64,000 nucleotides of DNA from Stentor roeselii. Its lineage: Eukaryota; Ciliophora; Heterotrichea; Heterotrichida; Stentoridae. Below the pieces are notes generated by a model. The model was not told where the DNA came from. It ran no database searches and worked only from the letters and a program-made list of their open reading frames with translations. The DNA lies in the NCBI GenBank assembly GCA_006503475.1, contig RSEH01000097.1, forward strand, positions 92,341 to 156,340, read 5' to 3'. Below, piece by piece: positions 17,743-28,350 of the stretch (its first letter is position 1; each line of letters begins with the position of its first letter). The position numbers were made by a program, and so were the translations under genes.

Positions 17743-20184
17743 ATGTCTGAAATTTCTATAATAGGCAAAATCTTTCAAATAGACAACGAAAAAATTTCAA
17801 TTGAGTCTGAACTAAGAGTCTCAAACAATTATTGTTTCTACAACGCCAAGAGTTCTAAAAAATCTAAGTACTTAATTCAATACTTTTCCCCACAACAAAA
17901 ACCTTTTTATTTACAAGAGCTTCAAGGCTACGAACTAATCTCAGACGCTCCTCACATTATAAAAAAAATCTTCCAGTTTTCCACTGAAAGCTTCTCAATG
18001 ATCGGCTACGACTTACCTAAAAATGTTGAATTTTACGACACCCTGAGCTCTTTATTACAAAATCCTAAAAATTTATCTTTTTTTCTAAACCAGTTCTTCG
18101 ATTTTCTCGCCTTTATCCATAATAAAAACTTGATTTACTCTAAAATAACAGAAAAAAGTTTATTTTTCGATGAATCTTTTAAACTTAAAATCGGAGGATT
18201 TTCAGAAGTGACGAAAATAGAGACTCCGTTAAAAATAACATCTGAGGTTTTTGCCCTGATGACTGGGCAAAGTCAATCAAGAGTATTAAACAAAATCGCT
18301 GTTGATTGTTTAGGCCCATCTGTTGACTTTTTTAATTTCGGAGAGTTTTTAAAGCTAAATCTTTTAGGTAAGAAAATTTGCAGGTGTTCCGTGAAATCTC
18401 CTTGTGAAACTCGAAAATCACTGAAACTATTGACTGAGATCTTGACGAATCCTAACCCTTCAATGCGACCTGGGATTGAAACATTGAAATATCTGTTAAA
18501 TCAGAGATTCTTCTGCCAATTTAGCAAGTTTAATATAAAAAGACCTTCGATTAGTTCAAAGGAAAAGATAACCCTTCTCCTTAATAAGATGCTGCATCAA
18601 AAGCCTTTTCAAATTCCTGAACTTTTAATTAATTTAAAAGAAAATCCGTTCAATTTCGAGTATTTGAACCAAGTCTTAATCGAGGTCAGAAGTGAAGAGA
18701 CTGCTTTTCAAGACTTTACGATTTTTATAAAGAAAAACTCGATAAACTACGGTCTTACTTTTCAGATGTTAATTGTCAACCTCTTTATTTTCAGTCACCT
18801 TGAGCCTGAGTTTTTTAAAAGAATCGAAAATTTCCATTATCTTGATGACTCGACCTGTGAATACATAAATCGAAACCACTTTTCTTTGAAATTTAAAGAA
18901 AGTCCTTTAAAGCTTTTTCACAAGTTTTACCTTCTTTTAAGGCATAAATCTTACATCATCGAGGATCAACTGAAAGACTCTTCACGAGCGAAAATTCAGA
19001 AGTCACGAGAAAGTTACTTTAAAAGAATCTTGGAATTTTTGATGATGGTTTTAAAAGAGCATGTCGCTTGCTTGTTTTACTTGGAAGACCTGGTCCTTGT
19101 TCTTATCTTTCAAGAGCTTTTCAATCTTACTGCACAACTCGATACCTTCCCAGTCTTCGAGTCTTCTCCAGGCGTGTTGAAGGACTCGAGAGAAGTTTTT
19201 GAAGACTTGTTAAAAAAGTATCAAAAACGAGTTAATTTAAATCTGCTGAAAAACTTTTTGTTATGGAAAAAGCCTCTGATCTTTCAATGTAGTGAACAGT
19301 CAATGGCTTCGTTTCACTTTCTTTCAAGAGTCATCAGTGGAGATTCTCATTCTGTAGATGTGCAATTGAATGAAGGATCTAATGAAAAGTTATTGGGTAA
19401 TGGCAGCTTTGGGGCGGTTTTTAAAAGAGAGTATAAAGGAATATCATTAGCGATTAAACAGTTTTTTGAAATATTGGACCAGCAGGAGAAGTCGTTTTTA
19501 AGAGAAGTGAGTCTTTTGTCGCAGTATTTTCATCCAAAAATTATCTTGTTGTATGGAGTTAATTTTGACTCAGAAGCTACTAAATTGGTTTACCCGCTCA
19601 TGGAAGGGGGAGATCTACATCATCTTCTTCATATGTCTGATGTTATTTTTAGCTATCATCAAAACATCAGCATGTGCATTGACTTGGCGGAAGCGGTGCA
19701 CTACCTTCACTCTCAGAACGTCATCCATCGTGATTTAAAGCCCTTGAACATCCTACTCGAAAAAAAAATCCTTTCAAATAAAGACCCGATATCCCTAAAA
19801 CTCGCTGATTTCGGCCTTTCAAGACACGTAAATGCTCAAATGACTGAAAGAGTAGGAACCGTTCACTGGAACAGTCCTGAAGTGCTAAGCGGTCACGATT
19901 ATACCATCAAGTCCGACATTTTTTCACTTGGTCTAGTTTTTTGGGAGATCTTTACTCGCGATATTCCTTTTTCTGACCTAAACAACGATCAAGATCCGTT
20001 TCATAAAAATATCAATGTTGAGATCATTAATGGCAGAATTCCGGATGTGGAGAGAATTGAATGTGGTGAAAAAAGTTCTTTAATTCAAGACCTTGTGATT
20101 AATTGTTTAAGTTTTAACCCCGAGCATAGACCATCAGCAGAACAAGTGTTGGAGATTTTGATGGGAATGATTGAAGATAATTGA
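17743..20184 (+). CDS. Tandem pseudokinase-kinase protein 1, C-terminal domain intact
   Basis: 813 aa. Residues about 20-260 are a degenerate kinase fold: HNKNLIYSKITEKSLFF stands where HRDLKxxN would be and LKIGGFSEV where DFG would be, with no Gly loop. A Cys-rich insert (CRCSVKSPC) lies near residue 215. Residues about 270-540 are a helical region shared by the paralogues. Residues about 545-810 are a complete TKL-like kinase: GNGSFGAV, AIKQFF lysine, HRDLKPLNIL near 661, DFGLS near 688, SPEVL. The catalytic set is complete, so activity is expected. The N-terminal pseudokinase may regulate it as in JAKs (analogy). No membrane segment or signal peptide. TGA stop. Confidence 0.92.
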   Translation: MSEISIIGKIFQIDNEKISIESELRVSNNYCFYNAKSSKKSKYLIQYFSPQQKPFYLQELQGYELISDAPHIIKKIFQFSTESFSMIGYDLPKNVEFYDTLSSLLQNPKNLSFFLNQFFDFLAFIHNKNLIYSKITEKSLFFDESFKLKIGGFSEVTKIETPLKITSEVFALMTGQSQSRVLNKIAVDCLGPSVDFFNFGEFLKLNLLGKKICRCSVKSPCETRKSLKLLTEILTNPNPSMRPGIETLKYLLNQRFFCQFSKFNIKRPSISSKEKITLLLNKMLHQKPFQIPELLINLKENPFNFEYLNQVLIEVRSEETAFQDFTIFIKKNSINYGLTFQMLIVNLFIFSHLEPEFFKRIENFHYLDDSTCEYINRNHFSLKFKESPLKLFHKFYLLLRHKSYIIEDQLKDSSRAKIQKSRESYFKRILEFLMMVLKEHVACLFYLEDLVLVLIFQELFNLTAQLDTFPVFESSPGVLKDSREVFEDLLKKYQKRVNLNLLKNFLLWKKPLIFQCSEQSMASFHFLSRVISGDSHSVDVQLNEGSNEKLLGNGSFGAVFKREYKGISLAIKQFFEILDQQEKSFLREVSLLSQYFHPKIILLYGVNFDSEATKLVYPLMEGGDLHHLLHMSDVIFSYHQNISMCIDLAEAVHYLHSQNVIHRDLKPLNILLEKKILSNKDPISLKLADFGLSRHVNAQMTERVGTVHWNSPEVLSGHDYTIKSDIFSLGLVFWEIFTRDIPFSDLNNDQDPFHKNINVEIINGRIPDVERIECGEKSSLIQDLVINCLSFNPEHRPSAEQVLEILMGMIEDN

Positions 20185-20264
20185 TTATTTTTTATTCAAA
20201 TAACTTTAAAGTGAATATTTCTTCTGAATTTCAAATAAAAACAATTCAATAATAAAGTTAGAGA

Positions 20265-22652
20265 ATGTCTACATTTGAAAATATAGTGATCACAGATACT
20301 GACACTATCAAAATTAAAGGCCCTATCAGTGTATCAGGCCCAAGTGCTTATTTCAAAGCTTTAAACTCAAAAAAAAAACCAGTCTTAGTACGTCGGATCT
20401 CACCTGAATCAATTCATTTATACGAAAAAGAAGTGGAAGGGTATGGTTTAGTCAAATCTCATCAAAACTGCTTAAAAATGATGACTCATTTAATTTTAAA
20501 CTCTTTTGGAATCATCATCTACGAATACCCTGAAAACCTTGACATGAATTCTTCTTTCGGTCATTTAATTAAAGAACCTAAAATTTTTATCGATTTTCTG
20601 AAACAATTGACAAGTATTTTAAATTTTCTTCATAGTTTAAAACATCGTTATAACCATATCGACAAGTCTCATCTTTTCTTTGATAAAAAACATCAGCTGA
20701 AACTTGCAGGATTTTCTGGAATGCAGAAGGTTCAGAGTTTAGGAATTTTGAATGATGAGAATTTTAGAATAGTGACTGGTTGCTCAGAAATAATGAAAAA
20801 TGAACAGAATGATTGTTTGGGAACTTCTTTTGACTATTTAATACTTGGAGAGTTTTTAAAAAAAGATAAAGAAATTTTAGCAAATTGTTTCAGATCTAAA
20901 GGTAAAAACTTGAGTAAAACAAAAGAATTTATAAATAGTGTGATTTTTGCTTTGTGTCATAAAAATATGACACTTAGATCTAATTATGAAGACCTGATGT
21001 TTATGCTTAATGTCGACATTAGCTGTAAGGAAGCAAGTTTTTTATCTAAACAAGTTGCATCAAGTTTTCCTGTTTATCAAGTAAAGGCTTTACTTGAGCA
21101 GTTGTTGCTCGACAATGATGAAAGCTTCGACATTTGCTACTTGAATAAAATCGTCTTTTTACTTCGAGTTGATATAAATGGCTTCAAAGTTTTTGTTGAT
21201 TTTTTCTTAGAACACCCTGCGCCTCAGAATTATGGACTTACAATAAAACTGCTTATTATTAACTTTTATATTTTGGTTAACTTTAAATTTGATCAACTCA
21301 GACAAATTCATGATTTTTCGTTTGTGGAAAATTGCATCTGTGAATGGTTTAGCATCAGTAAAATTCAGGTTGAGACTAATGTGACTTTGATTCGACTGCT
21401 TGAGGTTCTTAAAAATTTAATAATTCAAAAGATTATACTTAATGAAGAAAAATCTCTCAATTCTTTAAGGGAAACTTTTAGATTTTCACCTTTTATTAGT
21501 TATTTGAAGAGAATCAACGAATTTTTGAAAGTTTTGTTTGAAGAATATAATGAAAGTTTGTTTCATTTAAAAGATTTGACTTTAATAATTGTTTTGCAAG
21601 AACTTTATGATTTGTTGAACGTCATAGAAGAGTATCGAATGTTGGAAACTCCATCAGAAGAAACAGAAGCTTTAACTTCGAGCATCAGTTCATCATTAAA
21701 TCAATACAAAATTTCAATCAACTTAAACATAATAAAAAATATTCCAATATCAAGATATCCTTTAATTTTCAAGCAATTTCCTACAAAAATAGCTTCCTTT
21801 CAGCTTCAATCAAACTTCATAAGCTGTCGATCTGATTCATTTTTTGAGATTCCTATAAAGCAACTTCCATTTGAAAATGTATTTGATATGGGAGGCTCAT
21901 GCTTTATGTATAAAGATGTTTACGAAGGCAAACCAATTGCAATTAAAGAACTTAACTTGGACAAGGGCAATGAAATTAAAACATTTTCAAGAGAATTCAA
22001 CATTCTAACTCAGTGTTTCCACCCAAACATAATCCAGCTAATCGGGACCAACACTCAGTCCAGATCCTTTAACCTGATCTACCCTTACATGGAAGGAGGA
22101 AACCTTCACATACTTCTCCACAAGTTACAAATCCACCTGAATTCCAATCAAAAACTCTCAATTTGCATCGATATCTGCGAAGCGATGAACTATTTACACA
22201 AAAAAAATATTATTCATCGTGATTTAAAAGCTCTAAACATTTTAGTAGAGTTTAAATTAAGTTCACTTAAAGACCCGATTTCATTAAAACTTTCTGACTT
22301 CGGAGATTCAAGGCGTTTAGCGAATGACATGACGAACTTAGTAGGAACTATGAACTGGTGCAGTCCTGAATTACTTGCAGGCGAAAAATATGACTTTAAG
22401 ACTGATGTTTATTCTTTTGGAGTCGTTGTTTGGGAAACTTTTACTCGTCAAATTCCTTTCGGAGAAATTGAAAGATCTTATGAAGTAAAGGAAAAGATTT
22501 TAAATGGGTTTCGACCTAACGTCCAGGAGATCGATGATGAAATGTTTGATGGAGAGATTAAAGTTATTGTTTCTCAGTGCTTTGAACAGGATCCGAAAAG
22601 AAGACCTGATTTTCAGAATATTTTAAGAAGGTTAAGGGCACTGGTTAGGTAG
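20265..22652 (+). CDS. Tandem pseudokinase-kinase protein 2, atypical Gly loop
   Basis: 795 aa, same order as its upstream neighbour, 80 bp away. The N-terminal pseudokinase has HRYNHIDKSHLFF and LAGFSGM replacing HRD and DFG. The helical middle spans about 250-530. The C-terminal kinase has a distorted nucleotide loop (DMGGSCFMYKDV) but keeps AIKELN, HRDLKALNIL, DFGDS and SPELL, and ends with RRPDFQNIL. It probably still binds ATP and may be active; the missing small residues in the loop make this less certain than for protein 1. The N-terminus (MSTFENIVI) resembles paralogues that also begin with MS. Confidence 0.9.
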   Translation: MSTFENIVITDTDTIKIKGPISVSGPSAYFKALNSKKKPVLVRRISPESIHLYEKEVEGYGLVKSHQNCLKMMTHLILNSFGIIIYEYPENLDMNSSFGHLIKEPKIFIDFLKQLTSILNFLHSLKHRYNHIDKSHLFFDKKHQLKLAGFSGMQKVQSLGILNDENFRIVTGCSEIMKNEQNDCLGTSFDYLILGEFLKKDKEILANCFRSKGKNLSKTKEFINSVIFALCHKNMTLRSNYEDLMFMLNVDISCKEASFLSKQVASSFPVYQVKALLEQLLLDNDESFDICYLNKIVFLLRVDINGFKVFVDFFLEHPAPQNYGLTIKLLIINFYILVNFKFDQLRQIHDFSFVENCICEWFSISKIQVETNVTLIRLLEVLKNLIIQKIILNEEKSLNSLRETFRFSPFISYLKRINEFLKVLFEEYNESLFHLKDLTLIIVLQELYDLLNVIEEYRMLETPSEETEALTSSISSSLNQYKISINLNIIKNIPISRYPLIFKQFPTKIASFQLQSNFISCRSDSFFEIPIKQLPFENVFDMGGSCFMYKDVYEGKPIAIKELNLDKGNEIKTFSREFNILTQCFHPNIIQLIGTNTQSRSFNLIYPYMEGGNLHILLHKLQIHLNSNQKLSICIDICEAMNYLHKKNIIHRDLKALNILVEFKLSSLKDPISLKLSDFGDSRRLANDMTNLVGTMNWCSPELLAGEKYDFKTDVYSFGVVVWETFTRQIPFGEIERSYEVKEKILNGFRPNVQEIDDEMFDGEIKVIVSQCFEQDPKRRPDFQNILRRLRALVR

Positions 22653-22807
22653 TAATAAGGATTATTGATTGAAGTTTAGTGTGGGTTATTGCGAAATATT
22701 TAAAAGACATTCAGATGAATAAGGCTTCAAGATCTTGAAATTGAAGAAACCATCATGATTAGTTTAATACCCTTGAATAATGTAGAACATCAATGTAATT
22801 AATTAAA

Positions 22808-25114
22808 ATGCAATATCTTCATAAGAGTTTCTTACTTCAAATATCAGACTTTTCTGTGACAATCACCAACATCTTAGACATCCCGTCAAATTTCGAGTAC
22901 TACCAAGGCAAAACAAATACAAATCTCGAAGTTCTAGTAAAACTATTCCCCACCTGTCACAAAGAAAGCTACGAAAAAGAAAAATACTTCCTTCTAAGCT
23001 TACGTCAAGACCTTCCTATTCCCAAAGCATTATCCTTTAAAAGCTACGAAAATTTCTCAATAATAATTTTTGAATACCAGGAAAATTTCTCCTTAATTCT
23101 AAAAAAAAATCTAAACCAAGACCTTTCCAAACTACTTCTAAATCTCTCAGTCCTCTTAATGTCCTTTCACAAGCTAGGGCTAGTCCACTGCAACATCTCT
23201 TCAGAATCAATCTTTTTAAGTAAAAACTCCGACCTGACCCTTGGAAACCTTTCAAACTACTTCGAAGAATCCGATCCTAATCTCCTTTCAGCGAATCTTT
23301 CAATGCTAGAATCATTTCTTCCTCCAGAATTCACTGATTTCAACTTAAACCCTTGTGCTGACAGTGGAATCGACATCTGGATGACAGGAATTCTTTTATT
23401 TCAAATCATGTTTCCCTTGAACTCCTCATATTTCTTTAAAACTAACTTGAAAGGTGAAGTTGACATGCGAGATTTTAGAATTTCTCAAGATTTTTTAGTT
23501 ATTTTTAAGAAAATCTTGAATTGGCATCCTTTGACTCGCGCTTCAAGTTTCGAGGTTTTCGTATTTTTGATGGATTTTTTTCCTCATTTGTGGAAAGGAA
23601 AGAAGGAAATGTTGAAGAACTGGAAATTTCAAAGTTTACTCGGCGGTGACTTGAAACAATGGCTTCAACAGTTGTTTTTGAATGATGAGTACTTTGAAAT
23701 GCAGGTTTATTTAAACAAAGTAGCTTTTTACATCAATAAAAATAAACAAAAGTTCTTAAAAGTCTTGAAAATGCTTGAAAAATTACTTGAAAAAAATGAT
23801 TTTCGCTCTTCGGTTAAGTTTTTAATGATTATTTTGCAGATTTTTTTAAAGTTTCCAGAAGAAATGATGGATTATTCGATTTCTGAAGATTTTTTTTTGT
23901 TTTGGCATTCGAATCAATGTCAGCAGCAACAACGGAAAAATATGGAAGTGGTTCAGTTGATTTTTCAAATGATTGACCGAAAAAGACAGGAGATTTTGAT
24001 GAGTAAAGCAAGTAAAAATTCAAATAATCACTATGAGGCTTTAAACAGTTTACAAAGAAGAACAGTTTCAGTTATCGAGAGCCTGATGAGCGATTTGAGG
24101 ACTTTCAAGGTGTTAAAGTCAAGTTTATTCATAGTTACTTTAGAACAAATGGCAATCGTGATTAAACAGCTGGAAAACTTCAACAACTTGGAACAAGTAA
24201 AAGAATATTCACAGCAATACTTAAAATTTTTACAAATTTACCAGTTTCACGTCTCAATCCACTTCTTTCCTAAAAGAAACAAACCCAAGTCCTTCCTTTC
24301 AGACCCATTCCCAGAGAATAAATACCTTCTTCCTTCAGATATCACTGGAACAGGAGACTTTTCAGAAGAACCTCAAAATTCAACTCTAGGAATTTTTAAC
24401 TCAACTCTCGTATTCATCAACACCCTCAACCTAAACTTCCAAGACAAGACTTTAATCAAGTGTCTTCTTCTCCAAAGCAAGGTTTCACATCCAAACCTTC
24501 TGAAATTTCAAGGCTTGTACTTAAAAAACGAAATATTTCTAGTCTATGAGAACTGTGAAGGTGGAAATTTGTATAAACTTCTTCATTCTTCTAGAATTTT
24601 TCTATCAAATCGAAAAAAAATGCAGATTCTTATCAAAATCGCTAGAGGTCTAAAAGAACTTCATTTAATGAACTTGGTATATCTCGGACTTTCTTCTTTT
24701 TCAGTACTTTTTCCAGATTTTCCTGAGGAAAAAGATGAGAAATTTGAGGTGAAACTAGCAGGACTTCATAAAATTTCTAGTTTTTCCTTGTTTAACGAAG
24801 AAAAAATGAAAAAGTACCTTCCTTGGCTGCCTCCTGAATTTGTGAATGGACAAGAAGTAGAGTTCAGGTCAGATTCTTATTCTTTTGGAGTCGTACTCTG
24901 GGAACTTTTCACTGGAAAGAAGCCTTTTGAAGATGTTGACCTTTCTAACTTATTCGATGTGGGACGAAAAGCTTTTCCACTAGACCCTTCACTGATAGAG
25001 GTCGACGTCGCTCGTTTCTTATTCGAAAGATGTCTCCAGGAGCAGGTATCAGAAAGGCCTTCATCAGAAGAAATTTTAAAAGCTCTTGAAGTAAATCAAA
25101 TTGGATTCTTTTAA
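22808..25114 (+). CDS. Double pseudokinase paralogue 3
   Basis: 768 aa in the same architecture, but both kinase folds are dead. In the N-terminal domain the catalytic loop is VHCNISSESI and the DFG position LGNLSN, with a retained PPEF. In the C-terminal domain the loop is VYLGLSSFSV and the DFG position LAGLHK, while the PPEF and the helix SDSYSFGVVLWELFTGKKPFE are well kept. Fold maintenance without catalysis argues for a scaffold or allosteric role (inference). Of the cluster-2 members it is closest to the 48358 gene by its PPE and GIDIWMTG blocks. Confidence 0.88.
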   Translation: MQYLHKSFLLQISDFSVTITNILDIPSNFEYYQGKTNTNLEVLVKLFPTCHKESYEKEKYFLLSLRQDLPIPKALSFKSYENFSIIIFEYQENFSLILKKNLNQDLSKLLLNLSVLLMSFHKLGLVHCNISSESIFLSKNSDLTLGNLSNYFEESDPNLLSANLSMLESFLPPEFTDFNLNPCADSGIDIWMTGILLFQIMFPLNSSYFFKTNLKGEVDMRDFRISQDFLVIFKKILNWHPLTRASSFEVFVFLMDFFPHLWKGKKEMLKNWKFQSLLGGDLKQWLQQLFLNDEYFEMQVYLNKVAFYINKNKQKFLKVLKMLEKLLEKNDFRSSVKFLMIILQIFLKFPEEMMDYSISEDFFLFWHSNQCQQQQRKNMEVVQLIFQMIDRKRQEILMSKASKNSNNHYEALNSLQRRTVSVIESLMSDLRTFKVLKSSLFIVTLEQMAIVIKQLENFNNLEQVKEYSQQYLKFLQIYQFHVSIHFFPKRNKPKSFLSDPFPENKYLLPSDITGTGDFSEEPQNSTLGIFNSTLVFINTLNLNFQDKTLIKCLLLQSKVSHPNLLKFQGLYLKNEIFLVYENCEGGNLYKLLHSSRIFLSNRKKMQILIKIARGLKELHLMNLVYLGLSSFSVLFPDFPEEKDEKFEVKLAGLHKISSFSLFNEEKMKKYLPWLPPEFVNGQEVEFRSDSYSFGVVLWELFTGKKPFEDVDLSNLFDVGRKAFPLDPSLIEVDVARFLFERCLQEQVSERPSSEEILKALEVNQIGFF

Positions 25115-25185
25115 TCTGACCATAAACCCTAACCTCCAAATTCAAATTAATTTATTATCCTCTCATAATTCTCATAATTCTTATA

Positions 25186-27465
25186 ATGTGGATCGAAAAA
25201 CCATCTTGGATTTATCACGGTTCTACTCATCGAGCTCCTATTCTCTCAATAGACGTGCAGCCTTTAATGGAAAGATTTGTGACGAGTTCAATGGACTCCA
25301 CCATCCGAGTCTGGAGTTTTGAAGGAATTCATGACCCTGAAGCGAAAGACTTGAAACTTGCGGAACTTACTCAGCATTGTGGTCCTGTTAACTGCGTTAG
25401 ATGGAATCCGAACACTCGGACTTTCGCTTCTGGCTCTGATGATAAGTTTGTGATTATTTGGGAATTGAAGGAATGCGGACTTTCTGATAATATTGAAGAG
25501 TGGAAAGCTTGTCTTACTATGGCTGGACATAATAGTGATGTGAAGGACTTGAGTTGGAATAAAACTGGAAAATATTTGGCTTCTGCTAGTGTTGATAATA
25601 CTATTATTGTTTGGAATGTTGAAGGAAGACAACATTATCCTTTTAAAACGTTGGCGGGACATGAGAGTTTTGTGACTTCTGTCACTTTTGACCCTTATGA
25701 TAAGTACTTGGTCTCGCTGGGTGAAGATAAGAGACTTATTGTTTGGAGTACTGTGGATTGGCAGGTAAAGAAAACCCTAACGCCACCTCTATCTCATTCA
25801 ACAACGCAAGTTTTAAAGCGGATATGTATAACCCCAGACGCTCGAAACCTGATCCTACCAGGTCCAAAGCAATCGAACTATCGGTTCATGGCGAACGTAA
25901 TCGGTCTGACAGAAATGGAGACAGAAAAGTATCTTACCGGCCACCTGCAGCCAGTGTCAGTGATTTCAGCGAGTCCAGTGCTGTACAAGTCCGGAGTCGA
26001 CAAAGAATTAACCTGGGCAATAGCCTTAGGCGGTTACGACTCAGCAATCTCCATCTGGAAAGGTAACGACGTGAAGCCAATCGCCATCCGAGACCTATTC
26101 TCCTGCGCAGTGACCGACCTTGCCTGGTCAAGCGACGGTAAATTCCTCTTATCCTCCTCAAACGACAGTACAGTTTCAGTGATATACTTATCAAACGAAT
26201 TAGGAGAAGTAGCAAGTTCAACCGAGATGCACAGTTTTATGTTCACTTTATACTCAGAAGTGCCTCACGAGCCTGAAATTCAACACAACGTAAGAAAAAC
26301 GATTCTTAAAAAGGTAGAGCCTCAGCCGATGAACGAGCAAAAAGAAGTCAGACTTCAAAATGGAAAAAGAAGAATTCAGCCCGTCATGCTTGGAACACCT
26401 TCACAAGCCTCTCCCGCAACAAATTTCGTGCAGTTCAAACAACCTGCATCTCAGAACCTGGTCATCATGTCCTCTCCTAACGCCCCTGGCCTGCCACCTG
26501 CAGAGATGTCGAGTTTAGGACTGAAGTTCAAGTTTTCTAAAACAATTTGCAATAAAGAAGCGAATGATTATACTGAAAACCAGGTGCCTTTGAACTTGTT
26601 ACATGTTTCTTCACTTATCAAGGCAAGTGGAGATATTGTAGTTGATGTGAAAAGTAGTGACTTTGAATGGATTAGGACTGTTATTATTTTAAGGAAGGGG
26701 AATAAACAGCTATGGACTTCTTATTTGCCGAATACTGCTTGTTTAATTGCAGGGTCTGAGTACTTTGCAGCGGTTTATACTGAAGAAGCTTATTTGTACT
26801 GTTACTCAATCACTGGCTTGCTTATTCTTCCTGAACTCAAAGTTGAACATGTGAAGATCATGGAAGGCTCAGGTCATTTTTTAGCTCTTGTTTGCAAAGA
26901 CCTTTCAAATATCAACCGCATCATTTTATATGACTTAGAAGTCAAAAAAGAAGTCATTCGAAGTGAGTTAGAAAATGTTGAAATCAAAACACTTTTAACT
27001 GACATAAAAGGAAGTTTAAAAATCGAAAGTAAAAATGGAGAATTTTTCACTTTTGACGTCGCAATGCAAAGTTGGATTCGACTAAAAAACTCAGGACTTG
27101 AGTACTTCAAGTGTGAAGGATGGAATCCTAGTCTTTTGACTACGGCTTCTGCGGGACTTGACTTTGAGACTTTTAACAGTCTCGAGATTGCGAAGGTCGA
27201 AATGCAGATTTTGAGACTGGAGTACTTCGGATATCAGGATGAATTTGTTTATACTGTAAAAAAATACGCGAATATGCTTGTCTGTGCTCGTGAAACAATC
27301 AAGATTTTCGGCTTGTTGCATAAGTTGAAGAATTTAGCAGAGTCTAAAGGAGACAACAAGGAGCCCTTTGAAGTACTTTTTGAAGACGTGAAAAGAATCG
27401 TTGATCGAAAAGAACTAAAAGAAAACGTTTTTCATGGAAAAAATGAAGAAATTCAAGGGAATTAA
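25186..27465 (+). CDS. HIRA: HIRA histone chaperone
   Basis: 759 aa. Residues about 1-345 form seven WD40 repeats starting WIYHGSTHRAPILSIDVQP and including SSMDSTIRVW, SGSDDKFVIIWEL and SASVDNTIIVW, in HIRA order. Near residue 393, KRRIQPVML is the HIRA B-domain motif that docks the ASF1 histone chaperone. Residues about 450-740 are the C-terminal Hira domain, ending with the helical YFGYQDEFVYTVKKYANML segment. HIRA deposits H3.3-H4 outside replication. It is shorter than animal HIRA (about 1000 aa), mainly in the linker. Start ATG follows TTATA, 71 bp after the kinase cluster. Confidence 0.95.
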   Translation: MWIEKPSWIYHGSTHRAPILSIDVQPLMERFVTSSMDSTIRVWSFEGIHDPEAKDLKLAELTQHCGPVNCVRWNPNTRTFASGSDDKFVIIWELKECGLSDNIEEWKACLTMAGHNSDVKDLSWNKTGKYLASASVDNTIIVWNVEGRQHYPFKTLAGHESFVTSVTFDPYDKYLVSLGEDKRLIVWSTVDWQVKKTLTPPLSHSTTQVLKRICITPDARNLILPGPKQSNYRFMANVIGLTEMETEKYLTGHLQPVSVISASPVLYKSGVDKELTWAIALGGYDSAISIWKGNDVKPIAIRDLFSCAVTDLAWSSDGKFLLSSSNDSTVSVIYLSNELGEVASSTEMHSFMFTLYSEVPHEPEIQHNVRKTILKKVEPQPMNEQKEVRLQNGKRRIQPVMLGTPSQASPATNFVQFKQPASQNLVIMSSPNAPGLPPAEMSSLGLKFKFSKTICNKEANDYTENQVPLNLLHVSSLIKASGDIVVDVKSSDFEWIRTVIILRKGNKQLWTSYLPNTACLIAGSEYFAAVYTEEAYLYCYSITGLLILPELKVEHVKIMEGSGHFLALVCKDLSNINRIILYDLEVKKEVIRSELENVEIKTLLTDIKGSLKIESKNGEFFTFDVAMQSWIRLKNSGLEYFKCEGWNPSLLTTASAGLDFETFNSLEIAKVEMQILRLEYFGYQDEFVYTVKKYANMLVCARETIKIFGLLHKLKNLAESKGDNKEPFEVLFEDVKRIVDRKELKENVFHGKNEEIQGN

Positions 27466-27508
27466 AAAGACCTGTTATCTAAAGTTAGTATCTTAACGAC
27501 CTCTTAAC

Positions 27509-28174
27509 TTAAGATAACTTCATATAGATTAAAAAAACGATTGCACAGATCAACAAGAAAGCGATTCCAAACATGATCAACTTGTTTTGAATATTTCTTC
27601 TAATCATGTTATTCAAAATTCGAGTACCTTGTGACAAGTTGTCACTTATTTCACGGTTGTTTTGAATGGCGTGCTCAAGTTTTTCTCTTTGTCCTTTTAA
27701 CTCGTTCATGCTTTGAACCGCGTATCCTTCAGCGGAGTACCCAGCTCTTTTAGCTTCTTCAAGTTTTGAAACTCCAGCGAACATTGCGTTATCAACGTGA
27801 AGTAATTTTTCTCTTTGATTGCCGAAGCCAGGACGAGAATTGAAACTTGGACCCATGAGGGTTTCTTTGTTTTTTAACTCATTTACTCGACTTTCCTCGA
27901 ATTTTAAAGATCTTTTAAAGGTTTCTAGAGTTTCTTTGTACTTTCTGCATTGACTTGAAAGAGTTGTTTTGAAACTTGGAGCCATTACTGCTAATTCGAT
28001 TTCCATTTGACGAAGCTATTTGATTATTACGCATTTTTCGGCCTCTTCTAGTTCTTTGTTGCCTTCGCCGATGCCTGAATGGCTGGAGTCTGTGCTTTGG
28101 TTTGTGGGGTTGTTTACTCGCTTTTGAAGGCTTGAGAGAATTCTTTGAAGGTCTTCTTCGTAGCTTTGGTACAT
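27509..28174 (-). CDS. VTI1: VTI1-type Qb-SNARE (spliced)
   Basis: Two exons: 28031-28174 encodes MYQSYEEDLQRILSSL...EEAEKC and 27509-28015 continues LRQMEIELAVMAPSFK, giving 216 aa. The first exon supplies the N-terminal Habc helices; the rest carries the SNARE motif (about residues 125-190, QREKLEHAIQNNREISDNLSQGTRILNNMIRR) and a C-terminal anchor (NKLIMFGIAFLLICAIVFLIYMKLS), the usual VTI1 layout. It acts in Golgi-endosome and vacuolar fusion. Taking only the second exon would miss the start and the conserved QMEIE block. Confidence 0.9.
28016..28030 (-). other. 15-nt intron in VTI1
   Basis: On the minus strand GTAATAATCAAATAG, A at position 10, containing an in-frame TAG. Splicing joins AEKC to LRQMEIE, restoring the conserved VTI1 N-terminal helix. 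Confidence 0.9.
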
Positions 28175-28350
28175 TTTTATTTTCGAGGATGGGAGAATTT
28201 GTTATTTGAGAATGGATTTAATTTAGTAGTCTTGCTATGATAGATGGATTTTGGAGAGTTTGATGCTAAACTTAGGCACCTTCAAAATGCCCCTGAACAT
28301 AAACCCTCCCCGCATCATAAAAACTAAACTCTCTAAACACTTCAATAAAT

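Noticed and set aside
25288-26246. Overlapping frames opposite HIRA, one Arg/Leu-rich
   Set aside because: HIRA WD40 repeats occupy this sequence without interruption; the antisense frames are by-products.
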